Below, in pieces: positions 41,606 through 50,926 of a DNA stretch of 64,000 bases. Source of the DNA: Arthrobacter sp. (GTDB lineage Bacteria; Actinomycetota; Actinomycetes; Actinomycetales; Micrococcaceae); the NCBI GenBank assembly GCA_023264815.1, contig JAHFUZ010000024.1, forward strand, positions 1 to 64,000, written 5' to 3'. A model generated the notes under the pieces. It was not told the DNA's origin, ran no database searches, and saw only the letters and a list, made by a program, of their open reading frames with translations. Position 1 is the stretch's first letter. Every line of letters begins with the position of its first letter. A program made the position numbers and the translations under genes.

Positions 41606-42342
41606 TCGAAATCCTGCAGTGGACCACCCTGGCCGCCTGCGGCCTGGTGGCCTTGGCCCGGATTCCCAGTGCCGTCCGGGGGAAAAACAGGACGCTCTTC
41701 TACATTTTCGCCCTGATGACCCTTGCCATCCTCCTCAGCATCGAGGGGCCCTATGTTGCCATCGACCGGGCACTGGGAGGGCTCAACGTCGCCAACCTCA
41801 TCCTCCGGCTTGTCATCTTCGCCGCCATCTATTTTTTGGGAATCCGCATCACCCGGGGCTTTGGGGCCACCGACGCCTACCGGCTGATCACCGGACGGAT
41901 CGGCATGGCCGTGCTGGGATTGACATCCCTGACCGTCGTGGCCGTCTTCCTGATGATGGACACCCAGGGCTCGTCCGTGGGCATGACCGCCGTTGCGTCC
42001 CGGAATGCCGCCAACGCTCCCCTGATCGCGTACTACGGCGCCGCCGGCCGCGCCTATCCGGCCTACGTTTCACTGGCGCTGCTGCCGGCTATGGCCAGGG
42101 CGGTCACTTCTACGCTTCCGGTGCTGGTCCGGGTGGGCGCTTTCCTCCTGGGAACGGGGTCAGTGGCCGTCGCGCTGACGCTGTTTTTCCCGTTCTACCC
42201 GCCAGACTGGGGAGCGACCGCGAAGTTTGTCATCAACTACTCCGCGGTACTGTGCTTTGTGTTTGGCCTCGCCTTGATCGGCTTGGCCGGCCTGCTGTAT
42301 GGCAAAAGCGCTCCACGTCCAAAGACTTCTACTGAAAAGTAG
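41602..42342 (+). CDS. Multi-pass membrane protein coupled to the HTH gene
   Basis: The 246-residue protein has about seven hydrophobic segments with the layout LARIPSAVRGKNRTLFYIFALM, then PYVAIDRALGGLNVANLILRL. This opening resembles MAB_1171c-type integral membrane proteins that occur next to XRE regulators in actinobacteria, but here the protein is shorter than that family (about 250 versus roughly 380 residues). The ATG at 41602 is in an ATGA overlap with the HTH gene. Function is unknown; a regulator/membrane-sensor module is a guess. Confidence 0.65.
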   Translation: MIEILQWTTLAACGLVALARIPSAVRGKNRTLFYIFALMTLAILLSIEGPYVAIDRALGGLNVANLILRLVIFAAIYFLGIRITRGFGATDAYRLITGRIGMAVLGLTSLTVVAVFLMMDTQGSSVGMTAVASRNAANAPLIAYYGAAGRAYPAYVSLALLPAMARAVTSTLPVLVRVGAFLLGTGSVAVALTLFFPFYPPDWGATAKFVINYSAVLCFVFGLALIGLAGLLYGKSAPRPKTSTEK

Positions 42343-42515
42343 CCCCCGCGGCTTTCACAAAATCATTAGACATGACACAATCATGAATGTGTGAAGGTGG
42401 AGCGCCGGTATTTGCGAACGGGGATAACTTCTTGGATGCCGCGCTCCCGCAGCCTTTGCGCACATTGGGGGGATGAGTGGTGGCGGCCGTTGGGGACCGC
42501 CCCCACTCAGCCTGT

Positions 42516-43619
42516 TTAAGGGCCCGGTTGGCCCACTTCTTCAGGTGCCCTGCCACTGGCCGGTCCCAGCTCACTCCGCACCAGCGGAAGCACCTCTGTC
42601 CCCAGCAACTCGATCGCTTCAAGGACAGTCCGCTGCGGAACCGACGAAAAATCCAGCTGGAAGATCTGCCGTTGGTGCCGCATGTGCCCGTGCATCCGCA
42701 CGATCTTCTCGGCCACCTGCTCGGGGTTCCCCACGAACAGCGCACCTCCTGGGGCGGTTTCCATGTTGTACGTCACGCCGCTGGGCGCCGGAAAGCCCCG
42801 CTCCGCAGAAATCCGGCGCATGCTGTCCAGCCAGTACGGCCGGAAGGCCTCTTTGGCGCGGCCGCTGCCGGACGGTGCATCGCGCAGCACCAGCCCGGGC
42901 GTGCTGACTCCCACCTTGAGCAGCGAGGCGTTGTGCCCATGCTCGACGGCGGTCTCCCGGTACAGAGTGGCGTGCCGTTCGAAGTTCCGCACTGATCCAC
43001 CCAGTAGCGCATACATCACGTTCATGCCCAGCGTGGCGGCCCGCACCGATGACGCGGGTGTCCCGCCCGTGGCGATCCAGATGTCCAGTTCGCGCGCGCC
43101 GTCAGGAGCCGGGAACGGACGCGGCAGGATGGCGGCGTCCTCCAGCGCGGAGCGGAACCGCCCGCTCCAGGTCACCCGCTCCTGGGCATTGAGCCGGCGT
43201 AGCAGTTCCAGTTTTTCCTCGTACAGGGCGTCGTAGTCCTCAAGCCGGGCGCCGAACAGCGGATAGGACTCAATGAAGCTCCCGCGCCCGGCCGTCAGTT
43301 CCGCGCGGCCCTGGCTGATGAGGTCGATGGTGGCGAACTGCTGGAAGACGCGCACGGGGTCCTCGGTGCTGAGCACGGTGACGGCACTGCCCACCCTGAT
43401 GTTCCGGGTCTGCGCCGCGATGGCTGCCAGCACCGTGGCGGGCGAGGTGACGGAGTAGTCAGGGCGGTGGTGCTCGCCCACCCCGAAGTAGTGCAGCCCC
43501 ACCTGGTCCGCCAGCCGGGCACGCTCCAGGATGTCCAGCAGGTTCTGTCCAGGGGGCACCTGGGCGCCGCTCACGGGGTCGCGGTGGATGTCCCCGAAGG
43601 TGAAAACTCCCAATTCCAT
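42516..43619 (-). CDS. LLM-class flavin-dependent oxidoreductase
   Basis: The 367-residue protein is a luciferase-like monooxygenase. It begins ELGVFTFGDIHRDPVSG, has GLHYFGVGEHHRPDYSV with the typical E-H-H pattern, TRNIRVGSAVTVLSTEDPVRVFQQFA and ISQGRAELTAGRGSFIESYPLFG. These are landmarks of the F420/FMN-dependent TIM-barrel family. Substrate is unknown. It is 5 bp past the stop of the alpha-mannosidase gene on the same strand and could be co-transcribed. The 173-bp gap 42343-42515 downstream shows no gene. Confidence 0.88.
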   Translation of the reverse strand: MELGVFTFGDIHRDPVSGAQVPPGQNLLDILERARLADQVGLHYFGVGEHHRPDYSVTSPATVLAAIAAQTRNIRVGSAVTVLSTEDPVRVFQQFATIDLISQGRAELTAGRGSFIESYPLFGARLEDYDALYEEKLELLRRLNAQERVTWSGRFRSALEDAAILPRPFPAPDGARELDIWIATGGTPASSVRAATLGMNVMYALLGGSVRNFERHATLYRETAVEHGHNASLLKVGVSTPGLVLRDAPSGSGRAKEAFRPYWLDSMRRISAERGFPAPSGVTYNMETAPGGALFVGNPEQVAEKIVRMHGHMRHQRQIFQLDFSSVPQRTVLEAIELLGTEVLPLVRSELGPASGRAPEEVGQPGP

Positions 43620-43624
43620 GGGGG

Positions 43625-46600
43625 CTACCGGACGAACCTCAGCGTAACCAGCTGGAACGGGCGGAGGGCCAGGCTGACGTCCCCCTGTTCGCCCGGTGTC
43701 ACTCCGGGCGCCTCAGCAGGACGTTCCAGCAGGTCCGTGGCCTGCACGTCCGTGACCGGGAACCCGGCCTGGATGATGCCGGCGGACCGCTGCCCCAGGG
43801 ATTCGTAGAGCCGGACCACAACGTCGCCGGACCCGTCTTCGGCCAGCTTGACTGCCTCGATGACCAGGGCTGGATTGTCCACGGAGAACAGTGGCTCCAC
43901 GTCGCGGCCGCCACGCACCAGCCGCGGCGCCAGGTTGGTGCGGTACCCCTCCTCCACGGCGCCGGCAATGCCCGCGCCGGGACGGACGGTTACCGTCATC
44001 TCCTGGTGCCCGCGGTCCGCCGTCGGGTCCGGGAACTTCGGAGCCCGCAGCAGTGAAAGCCGCACCGAGGTGGTGGTCCCGCCGTCGGCGTCCCGGACGT
44101 GCCTGGTGACGTCATGGCCGTAAGTGGAGGAATTTGACACCGCGACGCCGTAGCCGGGTTCGGCAACATGGATCCAGCGGTGCGCGCAGACCTCGAACTT
44201 GGCGGCCTCCCACGACGTGTTGACGTGGGTGGGCCGGAAGACATGCCCGAACTGGGTTTCGGCGGCGGAGCGGTCCGCCCTGACGTCCAGCGGGAAGCCG
44301 AGCTTCAACAGTTTTTCGCTCTCCTGCCACTCCACGGCTGTAGTGATGGCCAGCGAGCCACTGCCCACGTCCAGCGAGATCCGCTGCGTGACGTGGGACG
44401 AACCTGCCAGCCGCTCCACCACTACAACCGCACAATTGCCTGTGTACTCCAGCCGCACATCCTGCGCCGCCGTCAGGGGCGTGACGTTGCGCCGGTAGAA
44501 CTCATCGATGTCCCACGCGTCCCATTCGTTGGGGGTGTCGCGGTGCAGTTCGAGCAGGTTGCCGCGGGCTCCGGGAGCGATCGCTTCGCGTCCGGTGGCG
44601 TAGTCGGTGAGCGAGGAGAGGAGTCCGTTGGAGTCCACGACCGCCCTGATGATGCCGTTATCCAGCACAAAGCCGCCGTCCGCCGCGTTGGCCTGGACGG
44701 GCCGGCCGGCCACGGACGGTTCCGCGGCTCCCAGCGCCGGGACACCGTTCCGGGCGTGGGGCGCAGCGTTGAGCAGGAACGTCCGCGAGCCCTCGCCCAA
44801 CAGCGCAGCCGCGGCCTGGCCGATGATGGTTTCGAGGCCGGCGCTGATGGCCGCGTAGTTGCGTTCCGCGTCCTGGTGGACCCAGGCGATTGAACTGCCG
44901 GGCAGGATGTCGTGGAACTGCTGCAGGAGCACAAGCCGCCAGATCCGCTTCAGCTCGGCCGCGGGGTAGGTGAAGGAGCTGCGGACAGCCGCTGTGGCGC
45001 ACCAGAGTTCTGCCTCCCGCAGGAGGTGTTCGCTGCGGCGGTTGCCGCGTTTGGTCTGGGCCTGGCTAGTATAGGTCCCGCGATGGAGTTCAAGGTACAT
45101 CTCCCCCACCCACACGGGCAGGCCGCCGTAGCCCTCCTCTGCCTGGGTGAAGAAACTCTCGGCAGAGCCCACCCGGACCCTGGGCGAGCCTTCCAGATCG
45201 GCAGTGCGGTGGGCGGCCGCAAGCATTTCACGCGTAGGCCCGCCGCCACCGTCGCCATAGCCGAACGGCACCAGCGAGGTGTTGGCCCTCCCATGGTCAC
45301 GAAAGTTCCGTTCCGCGTGCGCCAGTTCCCTTCCGCTGAGTTCGGCGTTGTACGTATCCACCGGCGGGAAGTGGGTGAACAGCCGGGTGCCGTCGATCCC
45401 TTCCCAGTTGAAGGTGTGGTGCGGCATCCGGTTGACCTGGTTCCAGGAGATCTTCTGTGTGAGGAACCAGCGGCTTCCTGCGGACCTGACGATCTGCGGC
45501 AACGCCGCGGAGTACCCGAAGGAATCCGGCAGCCAGGCTTCCCGGCATTCGACGCCGAACTCCGCCAGGAAGAAGCCCTTGCCTTCCACGAACTGGCGGG
45601 CCATGGCCTCGCCGCCGGGCATGTTGGTGTCCGATTCAACCCACATGCCGCCTACCGGAACAAACTGTCCGGCCTTGACCTTTTCCCGGATCCTGCCAAA
45701 TAGTTCGGGGTAGAACTCCTTCATCCAGGCAAGCTGCTGGGCCGAGGAGCAGGAAAAGACGAAGTCCGGATCCTCGTCCATCAATGACACCACGTTGGAG
45801 AAGGTCCGGGCGCACTTGCGGATGGTTTCACGCACCGGCCACAGCCAGGCGGAGTCGATGTGCGCATGGCCGGTGGCCACCAGCCGGTGGGCGGACGCGT
45901 AGGCAGGACGGGACAGGACCTCCGCCAGGGCCTCGCGCCCGGCCGCCGCCGTGCCGGCAACATCATCCGGGTCCATCAGGTCCATCATGCGTTCCAGGGC
46001 ACGGAGGATCCCGTGCCGCCGCGGTCCGTCCATCGGGAGCTCATGCATCAGGCCGGACAGGGTCCAGATGTCCTGTTGGAGTTCCCAGACCGTTCGGTTG
46101 AGTTCGGCGATGGCGATGGTGCCCAGCCGGTACTGCGGTTCCGTACCCGCGGTGGCAAGATCGCCGTACGGCGTGGCCGCGAAGGTCCAGCCCTGCGCCA
46201 CGTCCGGGTTGGCAGCCGCCTCCACGTAGAAGTCCACGGACATGCCGCTGCCGAGCAGTTTGAGCGGAATGTACTGGTTCCGCGGCGAAATCGCTTTGAT
46301 GATGGTGCCGTCGGGGCGCCATGCGATGCCTTCGCATTGGAAGCCGGGAGCTTCCCTGATGAACCCGAGGTCAACCACGATCTCCACCGCGGTGTCCGGC
46401 GCCGTGCCCCAGGCTTCGGGCACATCGCCCTGGAGCCTGAGCCAGGTGGTGCCCCACGGCCGGCCCCAAGGAGCGCCGTGTTCCTGCGGGACGAAGTCAT
46501 GGCGCAGGGCATCCATCACAGTGACCGGTTCGCCGGGCACATCCCAGCTGCTCAGCTTCAGTGGAACGCTGCGTGTGTAAACGGCGGGATTGATCCGCTC

Positions 46601-46651
46601 GCGGACAAACCGGTCCAGTCGGACTTCGGTAATCCGGCGGTCGTCATGCAC
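43625..46651 (-). CDS. GH38 alpha-mannosidase
   Basis: The 1008-residue protein is a full-length glycoside hydrolase family 38 enzyme. It has the N-terminal metal-binding ATGHAHIDSAWLWPVRET (His-Asp), GGMWVESDTNMPGGEAM, the catalytic-nucleophile region WLPDSFGYSAALPQI, TQKISWNQVNRMPHHTF and C-terminal beta domains. It cleaves alpha-mannosides with a zinc ion, probably in the cytoplasm since no signal peptide is present. I chose the GTG at 46651, six bases after AAGAGGG, giving the usual length of about 1000. No sugar transporter or regulator is next to it, so it stands alone with the oxidoreductase. Confidence 0.92.
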   Translation of the reverse strand: MHDDRRITEVRLDRFVRERINPAVYTRSVPLKLSSWDVPGEPVTVMDALRHDFVPQEHGAPWGRPWGTTWLRLQGDVPEAWGTAPDTAVEIVVDLGFIREAPGFQCEGIAWRPDGTIIKAISPRNQYIPLKLLGSGMSVDFYVEAAANPDVAQGWTFAATPYGDLATAGTEPQYRLGTIAIAELNRTVWELQQDIWTLSGLMHELPMDGPRRHGILRALERMMDLMDPDDVAGTAAAGREALAEVLSRPAYASAHRLVATGHAHIDSAWLWPVRETIRKCARTFSNVVSLMDEDPDFVFSCSSAQQLAWMKEFYPELFGRIREKVKAGQFVPVGGMWVESDTNMPGGEAMARQFVEGKGFFLAEFGVECREAWLPDSFGYSAALPQIVRSAGSRWFLTQKISWNQVNRMPHHTFNWEGIDGTRLFTHFPPVDTYNAELSGRELAHAERNFRDHGRANTSLVPFGYGDGGGGPTREMLAAAHRTADLEGSPRVRVGSAESFFTQAEEGYGGLPVWVGEMYLELHRGTYTSQAQTKRGNRRSEHLLREAELWCATAAVRSSFTYPAAELKRIWRLVLLQQFHDILPGSSIAWVHQDAERNYAAISAGLETIIGQAAAALLGEGSRTFLLNAAPHARNGVPALGAAEPSVAGRPVQANAADGGFVLDNGIIRAVVDSNGLLSSLTDYATGREAIAPGARGNLLELHRDTPNEWDAWDIDEFYRRNVTPLTAAQDVRLEYTGNCAVVVVERLAGSSHVTQRISLDVGSGSLAITTAVEWQESEKLLKLGFPLDVRADRSAAETQFGHVFRPTHVNTSWEAAKFEVCAHRWIHVAEPGYGVAVSNSSTYGHDVTRHVRDADGGTTTSVRLSLLRAPKFPDPTADRGHQEMTVTVRPGAGIAGAVEEGYRTNLAPRLVRGGRDVEPLFSVDNPALVIEAVKLAEDGSGDVVVRLYESLGQRSAGIIQAGFPVTDVQATDLLERPAEAPGVTPGEQGDVSLALRPFQLVTLRFVR

Positions 46652-46772
46652 TGTTAACCCTCTTAACGACGTGTGTTGTGGTCGAATCCGGACATCGCCG
46701 TCCAATCGATGGATAAAATCTACCGGCTGGTAGCTCAATAGCCAAGTACCAGTTGGCGCCGGCGAAGGCCCT

Positions 46773-47648
46773 TTATCCCGGAACCTCCGCCCCGGCCAGG
46801 GTGATCCGTCCCTGGCCGGCATAGATGTTCAGGCTGGTGCCGCGGCTGAACCCGGCCAGCGTCATTCCACTGGCCTCGGCGAGTTCCGCGGCGAGGCTTG
46901 AGGGCGCGCTGACCGCCGCCAGCACGGGGATTCCGGCCAGCGCGGCCTTCTGGACCAGTTCAAACGAGGCCCGCCCCGAGACCTGCAGGACCAGCCCGGC
47001 CAACGGCAGCATCCGCTCCCGCAGGGCCCAACCCACCACCTTGTCCACGGCGTTGTGGCGCCCCACATCCTCGCGTAGGCACAAAAGCTCCACGCCGCCG
47101 TCGTCCGTTATGCGGAAGAGGCCCGCAGCGTGGACCCCGCCTGTAGTGTCAAAAACCGCCTGTGCTTCGCGGAGCCGGGCGGGCAGGGAGGCCAGGACGT
47201 CAGCCGGGACAGTGACCGGGTCCGCCGCAGGGCTGTAGTGGGAAGATTTCCGGACGGCCTCAATCGAATCAGTGCCGCAGATGCCGCAGGAGCTGGAGGT
47301 GAAGACATTGCGTCCGGTGGCGGGAAGTTCCACGTCGGGCCGGAGCTGGGCCTCCACCACGTTGAAGGTCTGCACACCGTTTTCGTCCTCGCCGGCACAG
47401 AACCGGAGCGACACCAGCTGCTCGGGATCCCAGATGATCCCCTCGGACACCAGGAATCCGGCCACCAGGTCAAAGTCGTCGCCGGGAGTCCGCATGGTCA
47501 CGGAGAACGACAGCTGGCCAATCCTGATCTCCAGCGGCTCTTCCACGGCAAGGACGTCTTCCCGGTGGCGGATCGGGAATTCCTGGGCGCCGGGAGAACC
47601 GTCGAGTACGTACTTGTGCACCTTGCGGCGCTGCGTCACGCGGCCCAT
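46773..47648 (-). CDS. fdhD: Formate dehydrogenase accessory sulfurtransferase FdhD
   Basis: The 291-residue protein begins GRVTQRRKVHKYVLDG, has the catalytic loop SSSCGICGTDSIEAV (Cys pair about 125-128), and DVGRHNAVDKVVGWAL in the C-terminal half. FdhD transfers sulfur from IscS to the molybdenum cofactor of formate dehydrogenase. I chose the ATG at 47648 from the family N-terminus; an in-frame TTG at 47705 exists. It heads away from moeA, mobA and DUF6457 as a molybdenum group, but no formate dehydrogenase is in the window. Confidence 0.92.
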   Translation of the reverse strand: MGRVTQRRKVHKYVLDGSPGAQEFPIRHREDVLAVEEPLEIRIGQLSFSVTMRTPGDDFDLVAGFLVSEGIIWDPEQLVSLRFCAGEDENGVQTFNVVEAQLRPDVELPATGRNVFTSSSCGICGTDSIEAVRKSSHYSPAADPVTVPADVLASLPARLREAQAVFDTTGGVHAAGLFRITDDGGVELLCLREDVGRHNAVDKVVGWALRERMLPLAGLVLQVSGRASFELVQKAALAGIPVLAAVSAPSSLAAELAEASGMTLAGFSRGTSLNIYAGQGRITLAGAEVPG

Positions 47649-47767
47649 CAGCGGCCGGCTTTGCTGGTTCGGAGGGCCGGGCGGCGGCGACTGTTCATGG
47701 ATCAATCATCGCACCACGGAGCGGCTGTTCATGACGGCCTGCGGGCCCGGGCAGCAAGTTTGGCCGG

Positions 47768-49168
47768 TCAGCCGAGCAGGGCGCTCCAGTCCACCGGGCC
47801 GGCAGGCTGCGCCGCGTCCCTGCCCGCGCGGGTAGCCGCCTTGGCCGGCCGGGCCTTGGGTTTGCTGCCGGCTTCAGGCTCCGGCAGGGGTGGCCCCCAC
47901 GGCAAAGCGAACGCGGGTACGGCCTCGCCGAGCTTGACGCCGTGCGGCGGAACAACCATCACGCCGTCGGCCGAGGCGAGCCCGCGCATCATTCCCGGCC
48001 CCGCGTGCTTTGCCGGCGACGCCATTCCGTACAGGAGGCGGAAGGGCATCAGCCGGGTCCGGCCGGGTTCAGGCTCGAGGGTGGTGCCGCAGGGGACCTC
48101 CTGCACAGGCGGCATGGGGCTGTGGCCCAGCGCAGCCAGCAGGGGGCCGCCCACCGTGGACAGCGCCATCATGGCGGCCAGCGGATTCCCCGGCAGCCCC
48201 AGGACAAAGCGCCCGTCCGGCAGTTCGGCGAGGACAGCCGGATGGCCGGGGCGCATGGCGATCCCGTCGATGATGAGCCGGCCGCCCAGTTCGGCCACGG
48301 CCCGGCGGAGCTGATCGGTCTCGGAGCGGCCCGTCCCGCCGGTGGTGATGACGACGTCGGCAGGCAGCGCGGCAGGGTCCGGAACCTCGGGCGGGAGGTC
48401 CTCCAGTCCTGCCAGCCACTCGGGATAGGAGTCGCCGATTCTTTCCTGTCCGCCGTTGATGCCGCCGAGCATATCCACCACGGCGGCCAACTGCGGGCCG
48501 AAGGTATCCCGGACCTGCCCGGGCACCGGCATCCCCCGGTCCACCACCTCGGATCCGGTCAGCAGGAGCTTCACCACCGGCTTCCCGCGGACCAGCAGGT
48601 CATCGTGCCCGGTCAGGGCGGCGACGGCCAGGTGGGCGGGGTTGAGGGTGGCCCCGGCCTTGACCAGGACATCCCCCGCCGCTGCTTCCTCACCGGCTTC
48701 CCGGATGTGCTGGCCGTTCCTGGGCTCGCCGGGGCGGGCGGTGCCGCCGGTCTGCAGCAGCGGCAGGCCGTCGTCGTCGGTGCCGAGCACTGCACTTTCG
48801 CTGCGCAGCACCGCTTTGGCACCCGGCGGAATCAGGCCGCCGGTCACTATGGGACTGGCCTGGTGGGGCGCCAGCCGCTGGCCGGACTCCGCGATGATCC
48901 ACGGACCGCTGCCGTTCACCGCCCAGCCGTCCATGGCGGAGGAGGCGTAGTGCGGCATGTCCTGCAGCGCCGTTATGTCTTCCACCAGGACCCGGCCCAG
49001 GGCCTGGCTGAGCGGAACCCGTCCGGGCGGGATGGGCGCAGCCCGGTCAAAGGCGGTCCGGCGCGCCTCGTCCCACGTATGGGCAAGGTGTTTGGGATGA
49101 CCCTCCGCGAGGGGCGGGGATTGCTGCGGTTCGGGGCTCCCGGGTACGCCGTCGGGGGCGGCGGTCAT
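47768..49168 (-). CDS. moeA: Molybdopterin molybdotransferase MoeA
   Basis: The protein (466 residues from the ATG at 49168) has the MoeA layout: N-terminal RRTAFDRAAPIPPGRVPLSQALGRVL, MPHYASSAMDGWAVN, the substrate region TGGLIPPGAKAV, TTGGTGRSETDQLRRA and FVLGLPGNPLAAM. It inserts molybdate into adenylated molybdopterin. A C-terminal 50-residue Pro/Ala/Lys-rich tail is unusual in length. It lies 10 bp after the DUF6457 gene. Confidence 0.92.
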   Translation of the reverse strand: MTAAPDGVPGSPEPQQSPPLAEGHPKHLAHTWDEARRTAFDRAAPIPPGRVPLSQALGRVLVEDITALQDMPHYASSAMDGWAVNGSGPWIIAESGQRLAPHQASPIVTGGLIPPGAKAVLRSESAVLGTDDDGLPLLQTGGTARPGEPRNGQHIREAGEEAAAGDVLVKAGATLNPAHLAVAALTGHDDLLVRGKPVVKLLLTGSEVVDRGMPVPGQVRDTFGPQLAAVVDMLGGINGGQERIGDSYPEWLAGLEDLPPEVPDPAALPADVVITTGGTGRSETDQLRRAVAELGGRLIIDGIAMRPGHPAVLAELPDGRFVLGLPGNPLAAMMALSTVGGPLLAALGHSPMPPVQEVPCGTTLEPEPGRTRLMPFRLLYGMASPAKHAGPGMMRGLASADGVMVVPPHGVKLGEAVPAFALPWGPPLPEPEAGSKPKARPAKAATRAGRDAAQPAGPVDWSALLG

Positions 49169-49178
49169 TCGGCGGGGA

Positions 49179-49472
49179 TCATTCGACGGGGGCCCCGGAG
49201 GATTCGGCGTCGTAGGCTGCGGCCAGGGAGCGGGCACGGTCCATCACGGCGGTCAGGGCGGCTGCGTCCGGCCCCTGCCCGGCGCCCGCAGCCATTCCCG
49301 CGGCCAGTCCGGCGATAAAAGTGGTCAGAGGCGCGGCCGGCCGCACCACCGAGTGGGCTGCCACTCCGGCCAGCGAGAGGATGGCGTTGACGTCGATCTG
49401 GACGTCTTCGAGGTCGTAGGCCTGCAACAGTGCCCGGCACCACTCTTCCAGCGTCTCATCCTGGCTCTTCAC
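49179..49472 (-). CDS. DUF6457 family protein
   Basis: The 97-residue helical protein has the DUF6457 pattern: LEEWCRALLQAYDLEDVQIDVN, then ILSLAGVAAHSVVRPAAPLTTFIAGLAAG. It lies between mobA (four-base ATGA overlap) and moeA, a context typical of this family in actinobacteria, so a supporting role in molybdenum-cofactor assembly is inferred. No catalytic residue is evident. Confidence 0.85.
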   Translation of the reverse strand: MKSQDETLEEWCRALLQAYDLEDVQIDVNAILSLAGVAAHSVVRPAAPLTTFIAGLAAGMAAGAGQGPDAAALTAVMDRARSLAAAYDAESSGAPVE

Positions 49473-50146
49473 GCTTTGCCTCCAAAATCTTCTGCGGCCG
49501 CGTTGCTCCGGAATCCACGGCGCGGATCCCGGCCGGCCACTCCAAGGGCGGCGGCATCGTCCCAGGTGTCCACATCTGCCGTGGAGCCGGCCGGAACGGC
49601 GACAGGCTGTAGGTCAAGACTAGCAAGGAGTGCCCGTACCGAGCCGTTGATTAAGGCACCCCGGGCGGCAAGTTCCGTCACCGCCCGTTCTAGCACGGAT
49701 GTGCCATAAAAACCCGCCAACGGCTGCCGGCGGCCGTCCGCAGATACCGCCACGGCTCCGTCAGGCCGCGCCGCCGGGCCCCCGGCGCGCAGCGCCTCCC
49801 GGAGGGTTGCCACCGCATGCCCGGCGCCGGGCATGTCGCAGGCCAGCACCAGGGTCAGCCGGGGGCGGACGCCAAGGGTATCCTTCAGTGCCTGCAGCCC
49901 TGCCCCGATGGCCGCGGCGGGACCGCTGAACGGCGGCTCCTCCCGGCAGGTGAGGACACCGGGCGGTAGATCGCCGGACCCTGGACCCACCACCACCACG
50001 GCCCTGGCACCCCGGGCAGCGGCAACCGAACGGCGCAACAGGGTGTCGCCGTCGTACGTCAGGTCTTGCTTGGGCACGCCGCCGAGGCGGGAAGAACGCC
50101 CGCCCGCCAGAATGACGGCATCAAAATCAAGGGAGGCTGCTTCCAC
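49469..50146 (-). CDS. mobA: Molybdenum cofactor guanylyltransferase, MobA-like
   Basis: The 225-residue protein is an NTP-transferase with the nucleotide motif ILAGGRSSRLGGVPKQDL, the CDMPGAG metal motif, GRRQPLAGFYGTSVLER and DVDTWDDAAALG. MobA attaches GMP to molybdopterin to make bis-MGD; some members make MCD instead. The GTG start at 50146 has a weak site. It is the first gene of a mobA-DUF6457-moeA operon. Confidence 0.88.
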   Translation of the reverse strand: MEAASLDFDAVILAGGRSSRLGGVPKQDLTYDGDTLLRRSVAAARGARAVVVVGPGSGDLPPGVLTCREEPPFSGPAAAIGAGLQALKDTLGVRPRLTLVLACDMPGAGHAVATLREALRAGGPAARPDGAVAVSADGRRQPLAGFYGTSVLERAVTELAARGALINGSVRALLASLDLQPVAVPAGSTADVDTWDDAAALGVAGRDPRRGFRSNAAAEDFGGKA

Positions 50147-50187
50147 CCTTCAAGCCTACTGGCGCCGGCAGGCGCCACGCCTCCCGT

Positions 50188-50688
50188 TCAGGCAGCGCGT
50201 TCAGGGAGCAGGAAGGGGTCCCACGCAGGGGTGGGTTTTTCGAGTTCCTTGATCTGCCAGATGGTGCCATGCGGGGGTTCGGGCACAAACCGGAGCTTCC
50301 AGCCCATCTCGGCCGGCGTGTGGTCACCTTTGGTGTTGTTGCAGCGAAGGCAGGCAGCCACAAGGTTTTCCCAGGAGTCGGCGCCGCCACGTGATTTGGG
50401 CTGGACATGGTCAATGGTGTGGGCACCTTTGCCGCAGTAGGCGCACCGGTGTCCGTCCCGGCGCAGGACACCGCGGCGGCTGACCGCAGTGCTCTGGTTG
50501 TAGCGCGGGCGGATGTAACGGTTGAGGAGGATCACGGACGGGCGGCCCAGGATCTCCTGCGGCCCCACCACAGGGTCATCGCCTTCGGCAATGACACTGG
50601 CCTTGCCCGTGAGCACAAGCACCAGCGCCCGGCGGAAGGTGACTACCGCCAGCGGTTCATATCCAGCATTCAGAACGAGAGTGCGCAT
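50188..50688 (-). CDS. HNH endonuclease family protein
   Basis: The 166-residue protein begins RTLVLNAGYEPLAVVTFRRA and carries an HNH motif with zinc cysteines: CAYCG (about 95), HTIDHVQPKSRGG and CLRCNNTKGDHTP. This variant is widespread in actinobacteria as a stand-alone gene of unknown biological role. The ATG at 50688 has AGAGG seven bases upstream; longer starts lack support. It is not part of an obvious restriction or mobile element. Confidence 0.88.
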   Translation of the reverse strand: MRTLVLNAGYEPLAVVTFRRALVLVLTGKASVIAEGDDPVVGPQEILGRPSVILLNRYIRPRYNQSTAVSRRGVLRRDGHRCAYCGKGAHTIDHVQPKSRGGADSWENLVAACLRCNNTKGDHTPAEMGWKLRFVPEPPHGTIWQIKELEKPTPAWDPFLLPERAA

Positions 50689-50878
50689 GCACTTACCTCT
50701 TCGTGGCCGCACCCGTCAGGGGCACGAGGGCCGGCTGCCCCCGGCATATCCGGGCTATGGATCGACACCACAAGAGTAAACAGAAAATACCGGGATCAAC
50801 TAATCGCCCTTCCGGCGGACGGGGGCCGTGTCGGACCGGGCTTCCGTTGCAGTCCGGTCCGGATGGGCTTAAAGAGCA

Positions 50879-50908
50879 AAGGACCCCCGCCACCGGGCGG
50901 GAGTCCTT
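50879..50908 (-). terminator. Terminator of the NlpC/P60 gene
   Basis: A 13-bp stem (50879-50891 with 50896-50908, G-T pairs included) with a four-base loop, followed on the minus strand by TTT. It lies 18 bp past the stop of the hydrolase gene. Confidence 0.8.
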
Positions 50909-50926
50909 CGAAAGCTCAGGCAGTTG

